Below, piece by piece: positions 1-8,534 of a stretch of 64,000 bases of DNA (position 1 is its first letter; each line of letters starts with the position of its first letter). The notes under the pieces were generated by a model. It had not been told where the DNA came from, searched no databases, and saw only the letters and a list, made by a program, of their open reading frames with translations. Source of the DNA: Pseudomonadota bacterium (GTDB lineage: Bacteria > Pseudomonadota > Gammaproteobacteria > Burkholderiales > Burkholderiaceae_E); the NCBI GenBank assembly GCA_023389055.1, contig JAEWFA010000035.1, positions 62,001 through 126,000 of the forward strand, written 5' to 3'. A program made the translations under genes and the position numbers.

Positions 1-876
1 CGCCGCCCGGCGCTCGTCGTCGTCGATTCGATCCAGACGCTGTATTCCTCGCAGTTGCAGTCGGTGCCGGGGTCGGTGGCGCAGGTGCGCGAATGCGCGG
101 CGCAACTCACGAGGCTGTCCAAGCAGCTCGGCGTCGCCGTCGTGATGATCGGACACGTGACGAAGGAGGGCACGCTTGCCGGCCCGCGCGTACTCGAGCA
201 CATGGTCGACACCGTGTTGTATTTCGAAGGCGATTCGCATTCGTCGTACCGGCTCGTGCGCGCTTTCAAGAACCGCTTCGGCGCGGTCAACGAGCTCGGC
301 GTTTTCGCGATGACCGACCGCGGCCTGCGCGGCGTGGCGAACCCCTCCGCGCTGTTCCTGTCGACGCACGCCAGCGGCGTGCCGGGATCGTGCGTGAACA
401 TCACGCAGGAAGGCACGCGCCCGTTGCTCGTCGAGATCCAGGCGCTCGTCGACACGGCGCACGTACCCAACCCGCGCCGGCTCTCGGTGGGCCTGGAGCA
501 CAACCGGCTCGCGATGCTGCTGGCGGTGCTGCACCGGCACGCCGGCATCGGCTGCTACGACCAGGACGTGTTCGTCAACGCCGTGGGCGGCGTGCGCATC
601 TCCGAGCCGGCGGCCGACCTCGCGGTGCTACTGGCGATCGTCTCGTCGCTGAAGAACCGCGCGCTGCCGCGCGGCGTCGCCGCCTTCGGCGAAGTCGGGC
701 TCGCCGGCGAGATCCGTCCGGCGCCCCGGGGGCAGGAGCGGTTGCGAGAGGCGGCCAAGCTGGGCTTCGCGCGCGTGCTGGTGCCGCGCGCGAACGCGCC
801 GCGTCGACCCATCGAGGGGATCGAGGCGATCGCGCTCGACCGGATCGATCAGGCGATCGAGGCCGCCTGGAGCTGA
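1..876 (+). CDS. radA: DNA repair protein RadA, C-terminal part (5' end outside window)
   Basis: RadA is a RecA-like ATPase that helps process recombination intermediates as a branch-migration helicase. The reading frame is open from the first base and starts inside the ATPase core (VVVDSIQTLYSS, Walker B region), so the N-terminal zinc finger and Walker A lie upstream. The RadA-specific KNRFG motif is present (FKNRFGAVNELG), and the last half is the Lon-protease-like domain (EVGLAGEIRP). The final 28 bases overlap the end of hpnE on the other strand. About 292 residues are visible of a usual 450-460. Identity is secure. Confidence 0.95.
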   Translation, partial: RRPALVVVDSIQTLYSSQLQSVPGSVAQVRECAAQLTRLSKQLGVAVVMIGHVTKEGTLAGPRVLEHMVDTVLYFEGDSHSSYRLVRAFKNRFGAVNELGVFAMTDRGLRGVANPSALFLSTHASGVPGSCVNITQEGTRPLLVEIQALVDTAHVPNPRRLSVGLEHNRLAMLLAVLHRHAGIGCYDQDVFVNAVGGVRISEPAADLAVLLAIVSSLKNRALPRGVAAFGEVGLAGEIRPAPRGQERLREAAKLGFARVLVPRANAPRRPIEGIEAIALDRIDQAIEAAWS

Positions 877-2255
877 AGGCGCTGCGAGGCGGCCGCCGCC
901 GATGCGGCCGCGCGCCGTCCGCTGCGCACCGCCGTTTCGAGCGTCGCCGGATACTCGTCGTCCACATAATCGCCGGCGATCCACAATCCGGGCAGCGCGT
1001 CGGCGAATGCATCGCAAGCGACGCGCGGGCGCTGCGGCGTGCAGCGGATGGTCGCGCGTTTCTCGATCACCGTGCGATGCGCCTGCGGCATCGGCAGCTC
1101 GAGCTGGCGAGCGACCTGGTGCGCGACGGCCTCGCCGATCGCCTCGCGGCCGGTTCCGTCGAGCCGGGAGCAGACGCTGACGACGACCGCGGCGATCCGG
1201 TGCGCGCCGACGCAGCCGCGGTCGAACAGCCATTGGCCCCAGGCGCGGCGCCCGTCGTCGAGCAGCAGGATCCAGCGCGGCAGCGGCAGCGGCGTTTCGC
1301 GCGGCCACGCCAGATACACGGTCGCGATCGGCTCGTGCGTGAAGCCGCCGAGCGACGATGCGCGCGAGTCGAGCGGCGCGAGCAGGCGCGCCGCAACCGG
1401 CGCCGGCGCGGCAACGACGACCTGAGCGGCGTGCAACGTGCCCGCCGCGCAGTCGACGCGCCAGTTACCGCCGACGTGCTGCAGCGCGCGCACGTTCGCG
1501 CCGAACGAGATGCGCGTGCCGCGTGCGCGCAGCCAGTCGACGGCCGGCTGCGTGATCGCGGCGTCCAGCGTCGCGCGCGGAAGGACGAAGTCGCTCGCCT
1601 GGCGCGCGCCGCCCAGCGTGTCGCGCAGAACCGCGCAGAAGGCGGCGGCGCACGCGTCCTGTGGCGGCGTGTTCAGCGCGCCCACGCACAGCGGCGTCCA
1701 CAGTCGCTCGACGAGCCGCCGCGGCTGTCCGTGTCGCTCGAGAAGCGTCGCGACCGTTTGCGCCGCCGGCGTTCGCCAGCGCCTGGCGCGCAGCGAAGCG
1801 AGGAAGCGCAACGCGGCCCAGCGCTCGCGCAGCGACAGGCCGCGTGCCGATCCCAGCGCGGCAAGCAAATGCCAGGGTGCGGGGTGCGCCGACGCCTCGA
1901 GGCGCAACCCGGCGGTGTCGCGAAGCAGGAGTCCCGCTCGATCGAAAGCCGATGCGGCGGCGCCATCCTGCACGAGCGCGGCGAGCGCGAGGCATTCCCG
2001 GTATGCGCCCATCAGCAGGTGTTGTCCCGCGTCGAGCGCGACGGGGCCCGCGCCGAAATCCAGGCGGGCCTCGCGCGCGCGCCCGCCGGCTGCGGGTGCG
2101 CCGTCGAGCAGGTGCACGCGCAAGCCCGCCCGCGTCGCGTGAACCGCGGTCGCAAGACCGGCCCAGCCGGCGCCGACGACGACGAGGTCGAACTCGCCGG
2201 GTGAGTTCAGCGCGTGAGCGGGAATTTCGGGGCGCCGAAGGTCCATGTCCGCCAT
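849..2255 (-). CDS. hpnE: Hydroxysqualene reductase HpnE (squalene-associated FAD-dependent desaturase family)
   Basis: HpnE is a flavoprotein that reduces hydroxysqualene to squalene, the last step of the bacterial HpnCDE route that feeds hopanoid synthesis. The N-terminus carries the FAD dinucleotide-binding motif VVVGAGWAGL followed by a GGRA motif, and the C-terminus has the amine-oxidase-type FAD contact LWIAGDY. About 468 residues. Two in-frame ATG codons (2255 and 2246) lie inside the end of hpnD and neither has a clear ribosome site; I took the outer one. It is third in the operon hpnC-hpnD-hpnE. Its stop lies within the 3' end of radA, so the two genes overlap tail to tail. Confidence 0.9.
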   Translation of the reverse strand: MADMDLRRPEIPAHALNSPGEFDLVVVGAGWAGLATAVHATRAGLRVHLLDGAPAAGGRAREARLDFGAGPVALDAGQHLLMGAYRECLALAALVQDGAAASAFDRAGLLLRDTAGLRLEASAHPAPWHLLAALGSARGLSLRERWAALRFLASLRARRWRTPAAQTVATLLERHGQPRRLVERLWTPLCVGALNTPPQDACAAAFCAVLRDTLGGARQASDFVLPRATLDAAITQPAVDWLRARGTRISFGANVRALQHVGGNWRVDCAAGTLHAAQVVVAAPAPVAARLLAPLDSRASSLGGFTHEPIATVYLAWPRETPLPLPRWILLLDDGRRAWGQWLFDRGCVGAHRIAAVVVSVCSRLDGTGREAIGEAVAHQVARQLELPMPQAHRTVIEKRATIRCTPQRPRVACDAFADALPGLWIAGDYVDDEYPATLETAVRSGRRAAASAAAASQRLQLQAASIA

Positions 2256-3064
2256 GCGATCCAGATCTTGCGCAGCGGCGTGAGCGACGTGCGGTGCGTG
2301 AGCACGCGAAAGCCGTCGCGTTCGATCTCGTCGAGCAGGGTGAAGTAGATCGCCGCCATGATGAGCCCGGGGCGCTGCGCGCGACGTTCGTCGGGTTCGA
2401 GCAGCGCCAGTGCGCGCGCGTAGCACTGGCGCGCGCGCGTCGCCTGAAAGCGCATCAGCTCGACGAATCGCTCGCCGGGACGGATCGCGAGGATTTCGTG
2501 CGCGGCAACGCCGAAGCGCTGCAGGTCCTCGATCGGCAGGTAGATGCGGTTGCGGCGCGCGTCCTCGCCGACGTCGCGGATGATGTTCGTCAACTGCAGC
2601 GCCACGCCGAGCTCCTCGGCGTAGCGCGACGTCGACTCGCGCCGCGCGCCGAAGACGTTCGCCGCGAGCATGCCGACGACGCCGGCGACGCGATGGCAGT
2701 ACAGGCGCAGCCCCTCGAAGTCGAGATAGCGGTCTTGCTCGAGGTCCATCTGCATGCCGTCGATGATCTCGAGCAGGCGCGCGCGCTCGATCGCGTGACT
2801 CTCCAGATGCGGTGCGAGCGCGCGCGTTACCGGATGCTGCGGGCGTGCGGCGTAGAGTCGCTCGATCTCGTCGCGCCACCAGGCGAGCCGGATGCGCGCC
2901 AGGCCCGCGTCGGTCGATTCGTCGACGACGTCGTCCACCTCGCGGCAGAACGCGTAGAGCGCGGTGATCGCGCGGCGGCGCTCCGCCGAAAGAAACGCGA
3001 AGCTGTAGTAGAAGCTCGAACCGCTGCTCGCCGCGCGCTCGCGGCAATACTCGTCGGGCGTCAC
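2207..3064 (-). CDS. hpnD: Presqualene diphosphate synthase HpnD
   Basis: HpnD joins two farnesyl diphosphates to presqualene diphosphate at the membrane surface. It is a 285-residue all-helical prenyl-synthase fold with both Mg-diphosphate-binding motifs: DDVVDE near residue 45 and NIIRDVGED near residue 155, the latter followed by the conserved RNRIYLP. The GTG start at 3064 overlaps the hpnC stop in a GTGA junction, which argues for translational coupling. It resembles neighbouring hpnC in fold but has the longer HpnD-type C-terminus. The family assignment is strong; the HpnC/HpnD split rests on gene order and motif details. Confidence 0.92.
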   Translation of the reverse strand: MTPDEYCRERAASSGSSFYYSFAFLSAERRRAITALYAFCREVDDVVDESTDAGLARIRLAWWRDEIERLYAARPQHPVTRALAPHLESHAIERARLLEIIDGMQMDLEQDRYLDFEGLRLYCHRVAGVVGMLAANVFGARRESTSRYAEELGVALQLTNIIRDVGEDARRNRIYLPIEDLQRFGVAAHEILAIRPGERFVELMRFQATRARQCYARALALLEPDERRAQRPGLIMAAIYFTLLDEIERDGFRVLTHRTSLTPLRKIWIAWRTWTFGAPKFPLTR

Positions 3065-3936
3065 GTCGATGCGCCGGCAGCGAGCGCGAGCCGGGCGAGT
3101 GCCGGCGCATCGCGCCAACCGAGCGCCGGACGGGCGGCGACCGGGTCGTATCCGCTCATCCGCAGTCGTTCGGCGATCCGAAGCCCCCCGCCGACGATGG
3201 CCCGCAGTTCGAGGGCGAGACGCCAGGGAACGTGCCGGACGAGCGTCGTTCCCGCGCGCAGCAGCGCGACGGCTTCGTCGGTCTGTCGCGCCAGCAACGC
3301 GGCGAGCCGGGGGTCGACGCGTCCTGCCGCGACCGCGCGGTCGACGTCGTCCTCGGTCAGGCCGGCCGCGTGCAACTCGTCCAGCGGCACGTAAAGCCGT
3401 CTGCGCTTCCAGTCGACGGCGATGTCCTGCACGAAGTTCAACAGTTGAAGGCCGCTGCAGATCGCGTCCGAGGCGTTGCGGGTGCGCTCGTTCCACGCGC
3501 CGAACAGCCGCAGGATCAACTCGCCGATCGGGTTCGCCGAGCGCGAGCAGTAATCGAGCAGGCTCGCGCGATCCCGGTGACGCAGGCCGGCGCCGGCGCC
3601 CGCGTCGGCACTGGCCGCCGCGTCCTGCGCGAAGGCCGACAGCAGCGCATGCAGCGGCTCGTACGGCAGCGCGTGCTCGCGCCAATGGGGACGAAGTCGG
3701 GCGACGAGCGCCGAGTCGGGATGCTCGCCGCGCAACTCGCGCTCGAGCGCCTCCAGCGACTCCAGGCGCTCGGCTGCGCTCGCATCGCCCTCGTCGGCGA
3801 GGTCGTCCGCGTGGCGCGCGAAGCGATACAGCGCGACGATCGCCGGGCGCAACCGCGCGGGCACGAGCACCGACGCGACCGGAAAGTTCTCGTAGTGGTC
3901 GCTCGAACCGAGCGAGCGGGCTAGGGCGGAGGCCAT
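3061..3936 (-). CDS. hpnC: Hydroxysqualene synthase HpnC
   Basis: HpnC converts presqualene diphosphate to hydroxysqualene, the middle step to squalene. 291 residues. It shows SDHYENFPVAS near the N-terminus, typical of HpnC, and the two aspartate-rich motifs HADDLADE and NFVQDIAVD, the second followed by RRRLYVP. It is the first gene of the hpnCDE operon. The ATG at 3936 lies only 8 bases after a TACAAT -10 hexamer, so the mRNA may be nearly leaderless. No squalene-hopene cyclase or other hpn gene is in the window. Confidence 0.92.
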   Translation of the reverse strand: MASALARSLGSSDHYENFPVASVLVPARLRPAIVALYRFARHADDLADEGDASAAERLESLEALERELRGEHPDSALVARLRPHWREHALPYEPLHALLSAFAQDAAASADAGAGAGLRHRDRASLLDYCSRSANPIGELILRLFGAWNERTRNASDAICSGLQLLNFVQDIAVDWKRRRLYVPLDELHAAGLTEDDVDRAVAAGRVDPRLAALLARQTDEAVALLRAGTTLVRHVPWRLALELRAIVGGGLRIAERLRMSGYDPVAARPALGWRDAPALARLALAAGAST

Positions 3937-3944
3937 CGGCGCGC

Positions 3945-3950
3945 ATTGTA
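3945..3950 (-). promoter_or_regulatory. Putative -10 element of the hpnCDE operon
   Basis: On the reverse strand this reads TACAAT (5 of 6 to consensus) and is followed by 8 bases and then the hpnC ATG. A start site 7 bases downstream would leave a leader of about 2 bases. No good -35 is visible at 16-18 bases, so the call rests on the hexamer and its placement. Confidence 0.4.
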
Positions 3951-4015
3951 GGGCGTGCCCCTCTTTCCGGCGTTGGCGCTCGACGCGTGTAGCAGCGCTG
4001 CATCGGCCCCGGCGT

Positions 4016-4062
4016 TTGACGCGGGCGCACAGGCGCGATAAATTAATGACCAACGCGTCATT
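4016..4062 (+). promoter_or_regulatory. Sigma70 promoter with overlapping TetR-like operator, upstream of the RND pump
   Basis: TTGACG (4016-4021), a 17-base spacer and TAAATT (4039-4044) form a good sigma70 promoter. Directly downstream is a dyad, AATGAC (4045-4050), six bases, GTCATT (4057-4062), which would cover the start site. TGAC-N6-GTCA dyads of this kind are typical sites for TetR-family repressors that control RND pumps. No TetR gene lies in the window. The AT-rich block stands out from its GC-rich surroundings. Confidence 0.6.
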
Positions 4063-4120
4063 TATTCGCGCATCCCCGACAGCGGGCCCACGCCGCCGCT
4101 TTCCCTTGCACCGATCGTCG

Positions 4121-5224
4121 ATGAAACGCTGCCTGCTGTTGCCTGCCGTCGTGGCGTTGCTGACGTTGTCCGCGTGCGATCGCGCCGCGCCCGTTCGGGG
4201 GGAGAGCCCGCGCCCGGTGCGCGCGGTCACGGTCGTCGAGCAGCGGGCGTCGGTTGCGTTGACGCTTCCCGCCGAAGTCCGACCTCGCGTCGAGACACGG
4301 TACGGTTTTCGGGTGGCCGGCAAGATCGCCGCTCGCGCCGTCGAGGTCGGCGAGGTGGTGCGGGCCGGACAGCTGCTCGCCCGTCTCGATCCGCAGGACC
4401 GCGAGCCCGCGCGCAGCGCCGCGCGATCGCAGCTCGACGCGGCGCAGACCGAGTCGCGGCTCGCAAGCGTCGAGCTCGAGCGCGTGCGCGAGCTGCACGC
4501 CCAGCGCTACGTGAGTCGCGCGCAGCTCGATCGCCAGCAGGCGGCCGCCGACGCCGCGCAGGCGCGCGTTCGCGCGGCGCGCGCGGCGCAGGCGCAGGCC
4601 GACAACGAGTGGGCGTTCCAGACGCTGCGCGCCGAGGTCGCCGGCGTCGTCACGGCCGTCGAAGCCGAAGCCGGTCAGGTCGTCGCGGCCGGGCAATCGG
4701 TCGTTCGGGTCGCGCGCGCCGGCGAGTTCGAACTGCTTGCGCACGTGCCCGAGCGCGAGCTCGTGCTCGCGCGCGATGCGCGCGCGTGGAGCGTGTCGAT
4801 TCCCGCGCTCGGTGCGCAGCGCTACGAGGCGAAGCTGCGCGAGCTCGCGCCGCTTGCCGATCCGGCCTCGCGCACCTATGCGATGCGGCTGGTGCTGCGC
4901 GATCCGGCACTCGCCTCCGGGCTGGCGCTCGGCATGAGTGCCGTGGTGCAGGCGGTGCACGAATCACAGCCGGCGTTCGAGGTACCGCTGTCGGCGCTGT
5001 ACTCGCGCGACGGCAGCCCGCACGTCTGGCGGATCGGCGACGACGACCGGGTCGAGCTCGTCGCCGTGCGCACCGGCGGCCTGCTCGACGATGCGGTGCG
5101 CATCGTCGACGGACTTGCGCGCGGCGATCGCATCGTGACCGCCGGCACGAGCCTGCTCGTCGCAGGCCAGCGCGTTCGTGCGCTCGATTCCGGCGCAGCG
5201 CCCGAAGCGCAAGCCATGCGATGA
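4121..5224 (+). CDS. RND efflux periplasmic adaptor (membrane fusion lipoprotein, AcrA/MexA family)
   Basis: This is the periplasmic adaptor linking an inner-membrane RND pump to an outer-membrane channel. 367 residues. The start at 4121 was chosen because it gives a lipoprotein signal peptide, MKRCLLLPAVVALLTLSAC, with Cys19 as the lipid-modified residue. A lipoyl-like half motif follows (GFRVAGKIAARAVEVGEVV, LLARLDPQD), then an alpha-helical hairpin at about residues 100-160 rich in Ala, Gln and Arg, the second lipoyl half (AEVAGVVTAVEAEAGQVV) and beta-barrel domains. It overlaps the pump gene by four bases (ATGA). Regulation is probably by a TetR-type repressor at the dyad before it. The substrate cannot be told from sequence. 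Confidence 0.92.
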   Translation: MKRCLLLPAVVALLTLSACDRAAPVRGESPRPVRAVTVVEQRASVALTLPAEVRPRVETRYGFRVAGKIAARAVEVGEVVRAGQLLARLDPQDREPARSAARSQLDAAQTESRLASVELERVRELHAQRYVSRAQLDRQQAAADAAQARVRAARAAQAQADNEWAFQTLRAEVAGVVTAVEAEAGQVVAAGQSVVRVARAGEFELLAHVPERELVLARDARAWSVSIPALGAQRYEAKLRELAPLADPASRTYAMRLVLRDPALASGLALGMSAVVQAVHESQPAFEVPLSALYSRDGSPHVWRIGDDDRVELVAVRTGGLLDDAVRIVDGLARGDRIVTAGTSLLVAGQRVRALDSGAAPEAQAMR

Positions 5225-8200
5225 GCGCGCACGGCGGCGACGCCCCGCCCTGGTCCTCGCGCCTGAACCTTTCCGCGGCGGCGCTGCGCTTTCCGCAGCT
5301 GACGCTGTTCCTGATGCTCGTCATCGCGCTCGCCGGCGCGAAGGCCTACCTCGACCTCGGCCAGCGCGAAGACCCGGATTTCACGTTCCGCATGATGGTC
5401 GTGCGAACGATCTGGCCGGGCGCAACGACGCAGCAGGTCGACGAGGTGATCACCGATCGGCTCGAGCGCAAGCTTCAGGAGACGCCTTATTTCAAGCTCA
5501 CGCGCAGCTACTCGAAGCCGGGTGAATCGCTGATCGTCCTCGAACTCAAGGACACGGCGCCGGGCGCACAGGTGCCGCAGATCTGGTACCAGGTGCGAAA
5601 GAAGATCGGCGACATCCGCCAGAGCCTGCCCGCCGAGGTCGCCGGCCCGTTCTTCAACGACGAGTTCGGCGACGTCTTCGGCACGATCTACGCGTTTACC
5701 GGCGACGGCTTCTCGATGGAGGAGTTGCGCCGCAGCGTCGAGGGCGTTCGCCAGGAGCTGCTGCGCCTGCCCGACGTGCAGAAAGTCGAGCTGTTCGGCG
5801 TGCAGGACGAACGCATCTACGTCGAGATCTCGCCGCAGGCACTCGCCACGTCGGGGCTGGACGCGCGGACCATCGCCGAGCAGCTGCAGGCGCAGAACGT
5901 CGTCGCGCCGGCCGGCGTCGTGCAGTCGCCCAGCCGCGCCGTTCCGTTGCGCGTCACCGGCCAGTTCGATTCGGTGCGGGAAGTGCAGGCGCTTCGACTG
6001 GAGGTCGGCGGTCGCGTGCTGCGCCTGGGCGACGTCGCGCGCGTGTTCCGCGGCTCGGTCGATCCACCCGTCTACACGATGCGCTTCGGTGGGCAACAGG
6101 CGATCGGCCTGGGCGTGGCGATGACGTCGAGCGGCGACGTCATTCGGCTGGGGGAGAACCTCGAGCGCACGATGCAGCGGCTACACGCGCAGTTGCCGAT
6201 CGGCATCGAATTCGCGAAGGTCTCCGACCAGCCGCGGATCGTGCGCAACGCGGTCGGCCTCTTCATGCGCGTGCTCGCCGAGGCGGTCGGCGTCGTGCTG
6301 CTCGTCGGCTTTCTCAGCCTGGGGCTGCGCGCCGGCGCGGTCGTCGCGTTGACGATCCCGCTGGTGCTCGCCGGCACCTTCGTGCTGATGCGCTGGTTCG
6401 GCATCGACCTGCATCGTGTCTCGACCGGCGCGCTGGTGATCGCGCTCGGCCTGCTCGTCGACGACGCGATGATCGCGATCGAGATGATGGCGCGAAAGAT
6501 CGAGGAGGGCTTCGACCGTTTCTCGGCAGCGACCTTCGCCTACCGCAGCACGGCGTTTCCGATGCTCACGGGGACCTTGATCACCGCATCGGGCTTCCTG
6601 CCGATCGCCACCGCGCGTTCACAGTCCGGCGAGTATGCCTTCAGCATCTTCGCCGTCGTGACGATCGCGCTGCTGGTGTCGTGGGTGGCGGCCGTCACCG
6701 TGACGCCTTTCCTCGGATACCGCCTGCTCAAGGAGCGCCCCGGCGAGTCGCACGAGGTCTTCGACACGCGCTTCTATCGGGCGCTGCGCGCGACGATCGA
6801 GGCGTGCATGCGCAGGCGGTGGCTGACGATCGCTCTGACGTTGCTCGCGTTCGCCCTGGGCATCGTGGGAATGCAGCGCACCGAAAAGCAGTTCTTCCCG
6901 TCGTCGAACCGCGCCGAGATCCTGGTCGAGCTGTGGCTCGCCGAAGGCGCCAGCTACCGGGCCACCGAGGAGCAGGCGCGCCGCCTCGAAGCGGTGCTCG
7001 CGCAGGATGCCGACGTCGAGACCTTCGTCGGCTACGTGGGCAACGGCTCGCCGCGCTATTACCTGTCGCTCGACCAGCAGCTGTTTCGCAGCAACTACGC
7101 GCAGTTCGTGCTGCTCACGCGCGACGTCGCCGCCCGCGATCGTGCGCTCGAGCGTCTCAGGCGCACGCTACGCGACGATTTCCCGGACGTGCGCGCGCGC
7201 GCTTTCCGCACGCCGCTCGGGCCGCCGGTCTCGTATGCGGTGCAGATCCGCGTGATGGGCGCCGATGCCGGCCGGCTGAAATCGATCGCCGCCGAGGTGG
7301 CCGACCGCGTGCGCGCCGACCCGGCGACGATCGACACGCATCTCGACTGGGGCGAACGCTCGCCGGTCGTGCGCGTCGAGGTCGACCAGGACAAGGCGAG
7401 GGCGATCGGACTGAGCTCGGGGCAGGTTTCGCACGCGCTCGCCGCAGCGATCTCCGGCACGACGATCGGACAGTTCCGCGAGGACGATCGACTGATCGAC
7501 GTCGTGCTGCGCGCCCCGCCCGGAGAGCGCGCTTCGCTGGCGAACCTGCACAACCTGCCGATCCCGGCGGCCACCGGCCGCTCGGTAGCGCTCTCCCAGG
7601 TGGCGACGATCCACGAGGCGCTCGAGGAGCCGATCGTCTGGCGGCGCAGCCGGGTCCCGGTGATCACCGTTCGGGCCGACATCGTCGAGGGCTTGCAGGC
7701 TCCCGACGTGGCGGCGCGCATCGACCCGACGCTCGACGGATTGCGTGCAACGCTGCCGGCCGGCTACCGCATCGAGGCGGGCGGCCCGTACGAGGACAAC
7801 GCGCATGCGCAGGGCTCGATCGTCGCCGGCACGCCGATGCTGCTGGCCGTCGTGGCGCTGTTGCTGATGGTGCAGCTGCGCAGCTTCTCGCTGTCGGCGA
7901 TGGTGCTGCTCACCGCGCCGCTCGGCGTGATCGGCGTGGCCGCGGCGCTCCTCGTCTCGGGCCGGCCCTTCGGCTTCGTCGCGATGCTCGGGCTCATCGC
8001 GCTGGGCGGAATGATCATGCGCAACACGGTGATCCTCGTCGACCAGATCCGCCAGGACCTGCTTGCCGGGCGCACGCGCTGGGAGGCGGTACTCGAATCG
8101 ACCGTTCGCCGCTTCCGGCCGATCTCGCTGACCGCCGCCGCCGCCGTGCTGGCGATGATCCCGCTGTCACGCGACGTGCTCTGGGGACCGATGGCGGTGG

Positions 8201-8289
8201 CGATCATGGGTGGGCTGCTCGTCGCCACCGTGCTCACGGTGCTGTTCGTGCCGGCGCTGTACGTGGCGATGTACCGCGTACAGCCCTGA
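5221..8289 (+). CDS. RND efflux transporter, AcrB/TriC-like, inner membrane
   Basis: This is a proton-driven RND exporter of 1022 residues with the usual two-fold layout: a transmembrane helix near residue 20, a large periplasmic loop, five or six helices, then the same again. The proton-relay aspartates are in helix 4 (ALGLLVDDAMIAIEMM), in the position of AcrB Asp407/Asp408. The N-terminus carries EDPDFTFRMMVV, and WPGATTQQVDEVITDRLE is typical of drug-type (HAE) rather than metal-type RND pumps. The ATG at 5221 overlaps the adaptor stop. No outer-membrane channel gene is adjacent, so a TolC-like partner must be encoded elsewhere. Confidence 0.93.
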   Translation: MSAHGGDAPPWSSRLNLSAAALRFPQLTLFLMLVIALAGAKAYLDLGQREDPDFTFRMMVVRTIWPGATTQQVDEVITDRLERKLQETPYFKLTRSYSKPGESLIVLELKDTAPGAQVPQIWYQVRKKIGDIRQSLPAEVAGPFFNDEFGDVFGTIYAFTGDGFSMEELRRSVEGVRQELLRLPDVQKVELFGVQDERIYVEISPQALATSGLDARTIAEQLQAQNVVAPAGVVQSPSRAVPLRVTGQFDSVREVQALRLEVGGRVLRLGDVARVFRGSVDPPVYTMRFGGQQAIGLGVAMTSSGDVIRLGENLERTMQRLHAQLPIGIEFAKVSDQPRIVRNAVGLFMRVLAEAVGVVLLVGFLSLGLRAGAVVALTIPLVLAGTFVLMRWFGIDLHRVSTGALVIALGLLVDDAMIAIEMMARKIEEGFDRFSAATFAYRSTAFPMLTGTLITASGFLPIATARSQSGEYAFSIFAVVTIALLVSWVAAVTVTPFLGYRLLKERPGESHEVFDTRFYRALRATIEACMRRRWLTIALTLLAFALGIVGMQRTEKQFFPSSNRAEILVELWLAEGASYRATEEQARRLEAVLAQDADVETFVGYVGNGSPRYYLSLDQQLFRSNYAQFVLLTRDVAARDRALERLRRTLRDDFPDVRARAFRTPLGPPVSYAVQIRVMGADAGRLKSIAAEVADRVRADPATIDTHLDWGERSPVVRVEVDQDKARAIGLSSGQVSHALAAAISGTTIGQFREDDRLIDVVLRAPPGERASLANLHNLPIPAATGRSVALSQVATIHEALEEPIVWRRSRVPVITVRADIVEGLQAPDVAARIDPTLDGLRATLPAGYRIEAGGPYEDNAHAQGSIVAGTPMLLAVVALLLMVQLRSFSLSAMVLLTAPLGVIGVAAALLVSGRPFGFVAMLGLIALGGMIMRNTVILVDQIRQDLLAGRTRWEAVLESTVRRFRPISLTAAAAVLAMIPLSRDVLWGPMAVAIMGGLLVATVLTVLFVPALYVAMYRVQP

Positions 8290-8363
8290 CGAGGGACGCC
8301 CCCGTCCTTCGCGGCTGCACGCACGCTGCGTACCCGATCGCAGGGCGGCTCGGACGCTTCGTT

Positions 8364-8369
8364 TAGAAT
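8364..8369 (+). promoter_or_regulatory. Putative -10 of the tRNA-Leu gene
   Basis: TAGAAT lies 13 bases before the mature tRNA 5' end, which predicts a short leader to be removed by RNase P. No convincing -35 is seen. Confidence 0.4.
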
Positions 8370-8382
8370 GTTTCGTTTGTCC

Positions 8383-8467
8383 GCGGCCGTGGCGGAATGG
8401 GTAGACGCACCAGGTTTAGGTCCTGGCGCTGCAAGGCGTGAAGGTTCGACTCCTTTCGGCCGCACCA
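8383..8467 (+). tRNA. tRNA-Leu, anticodon TAG
   Basis: An 85-nt class II tRNA with a long variable arm, closely matching E. coli leuW. The acceptor GCGGCCG (8383-8389) pairs with CGGCCGC (8457-8463); the discriminator is A and the CCA is encoded (8465-8467). The anticodon stem CCAGG/CCTGG closes a 7-base loop with TAG at 8417-8419. The T arm contains GGTTCGACTCC. It stands alone between the pump gene and tig; no integrase or duplicated 3' end was seen nearby. Confidence 0.97.
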
Positions 8468-8534
8468 TCGCCGGCGCGCGGTCAAGTTCCGGCTGACCCG
8501 ACACTCCCGCGACTCCTCCGACTCTCACGAAGAA

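Noticed and set aside
93..2204. Long open frame of about 700 codons on the + strand opposite hpnE and across the radA end
   Set aside because: Arg/Ala-rich translation with no family motifs, overlapping radA and antisense to hpnE; a high-GC shadow frame.
4174..5220. Apparent 349-codon N-terminal extension of the RND pump frame
   Set aside because: It is a shifted frame of the adaptor gene; the pump family N-terminus begins at the ATG at 5221.
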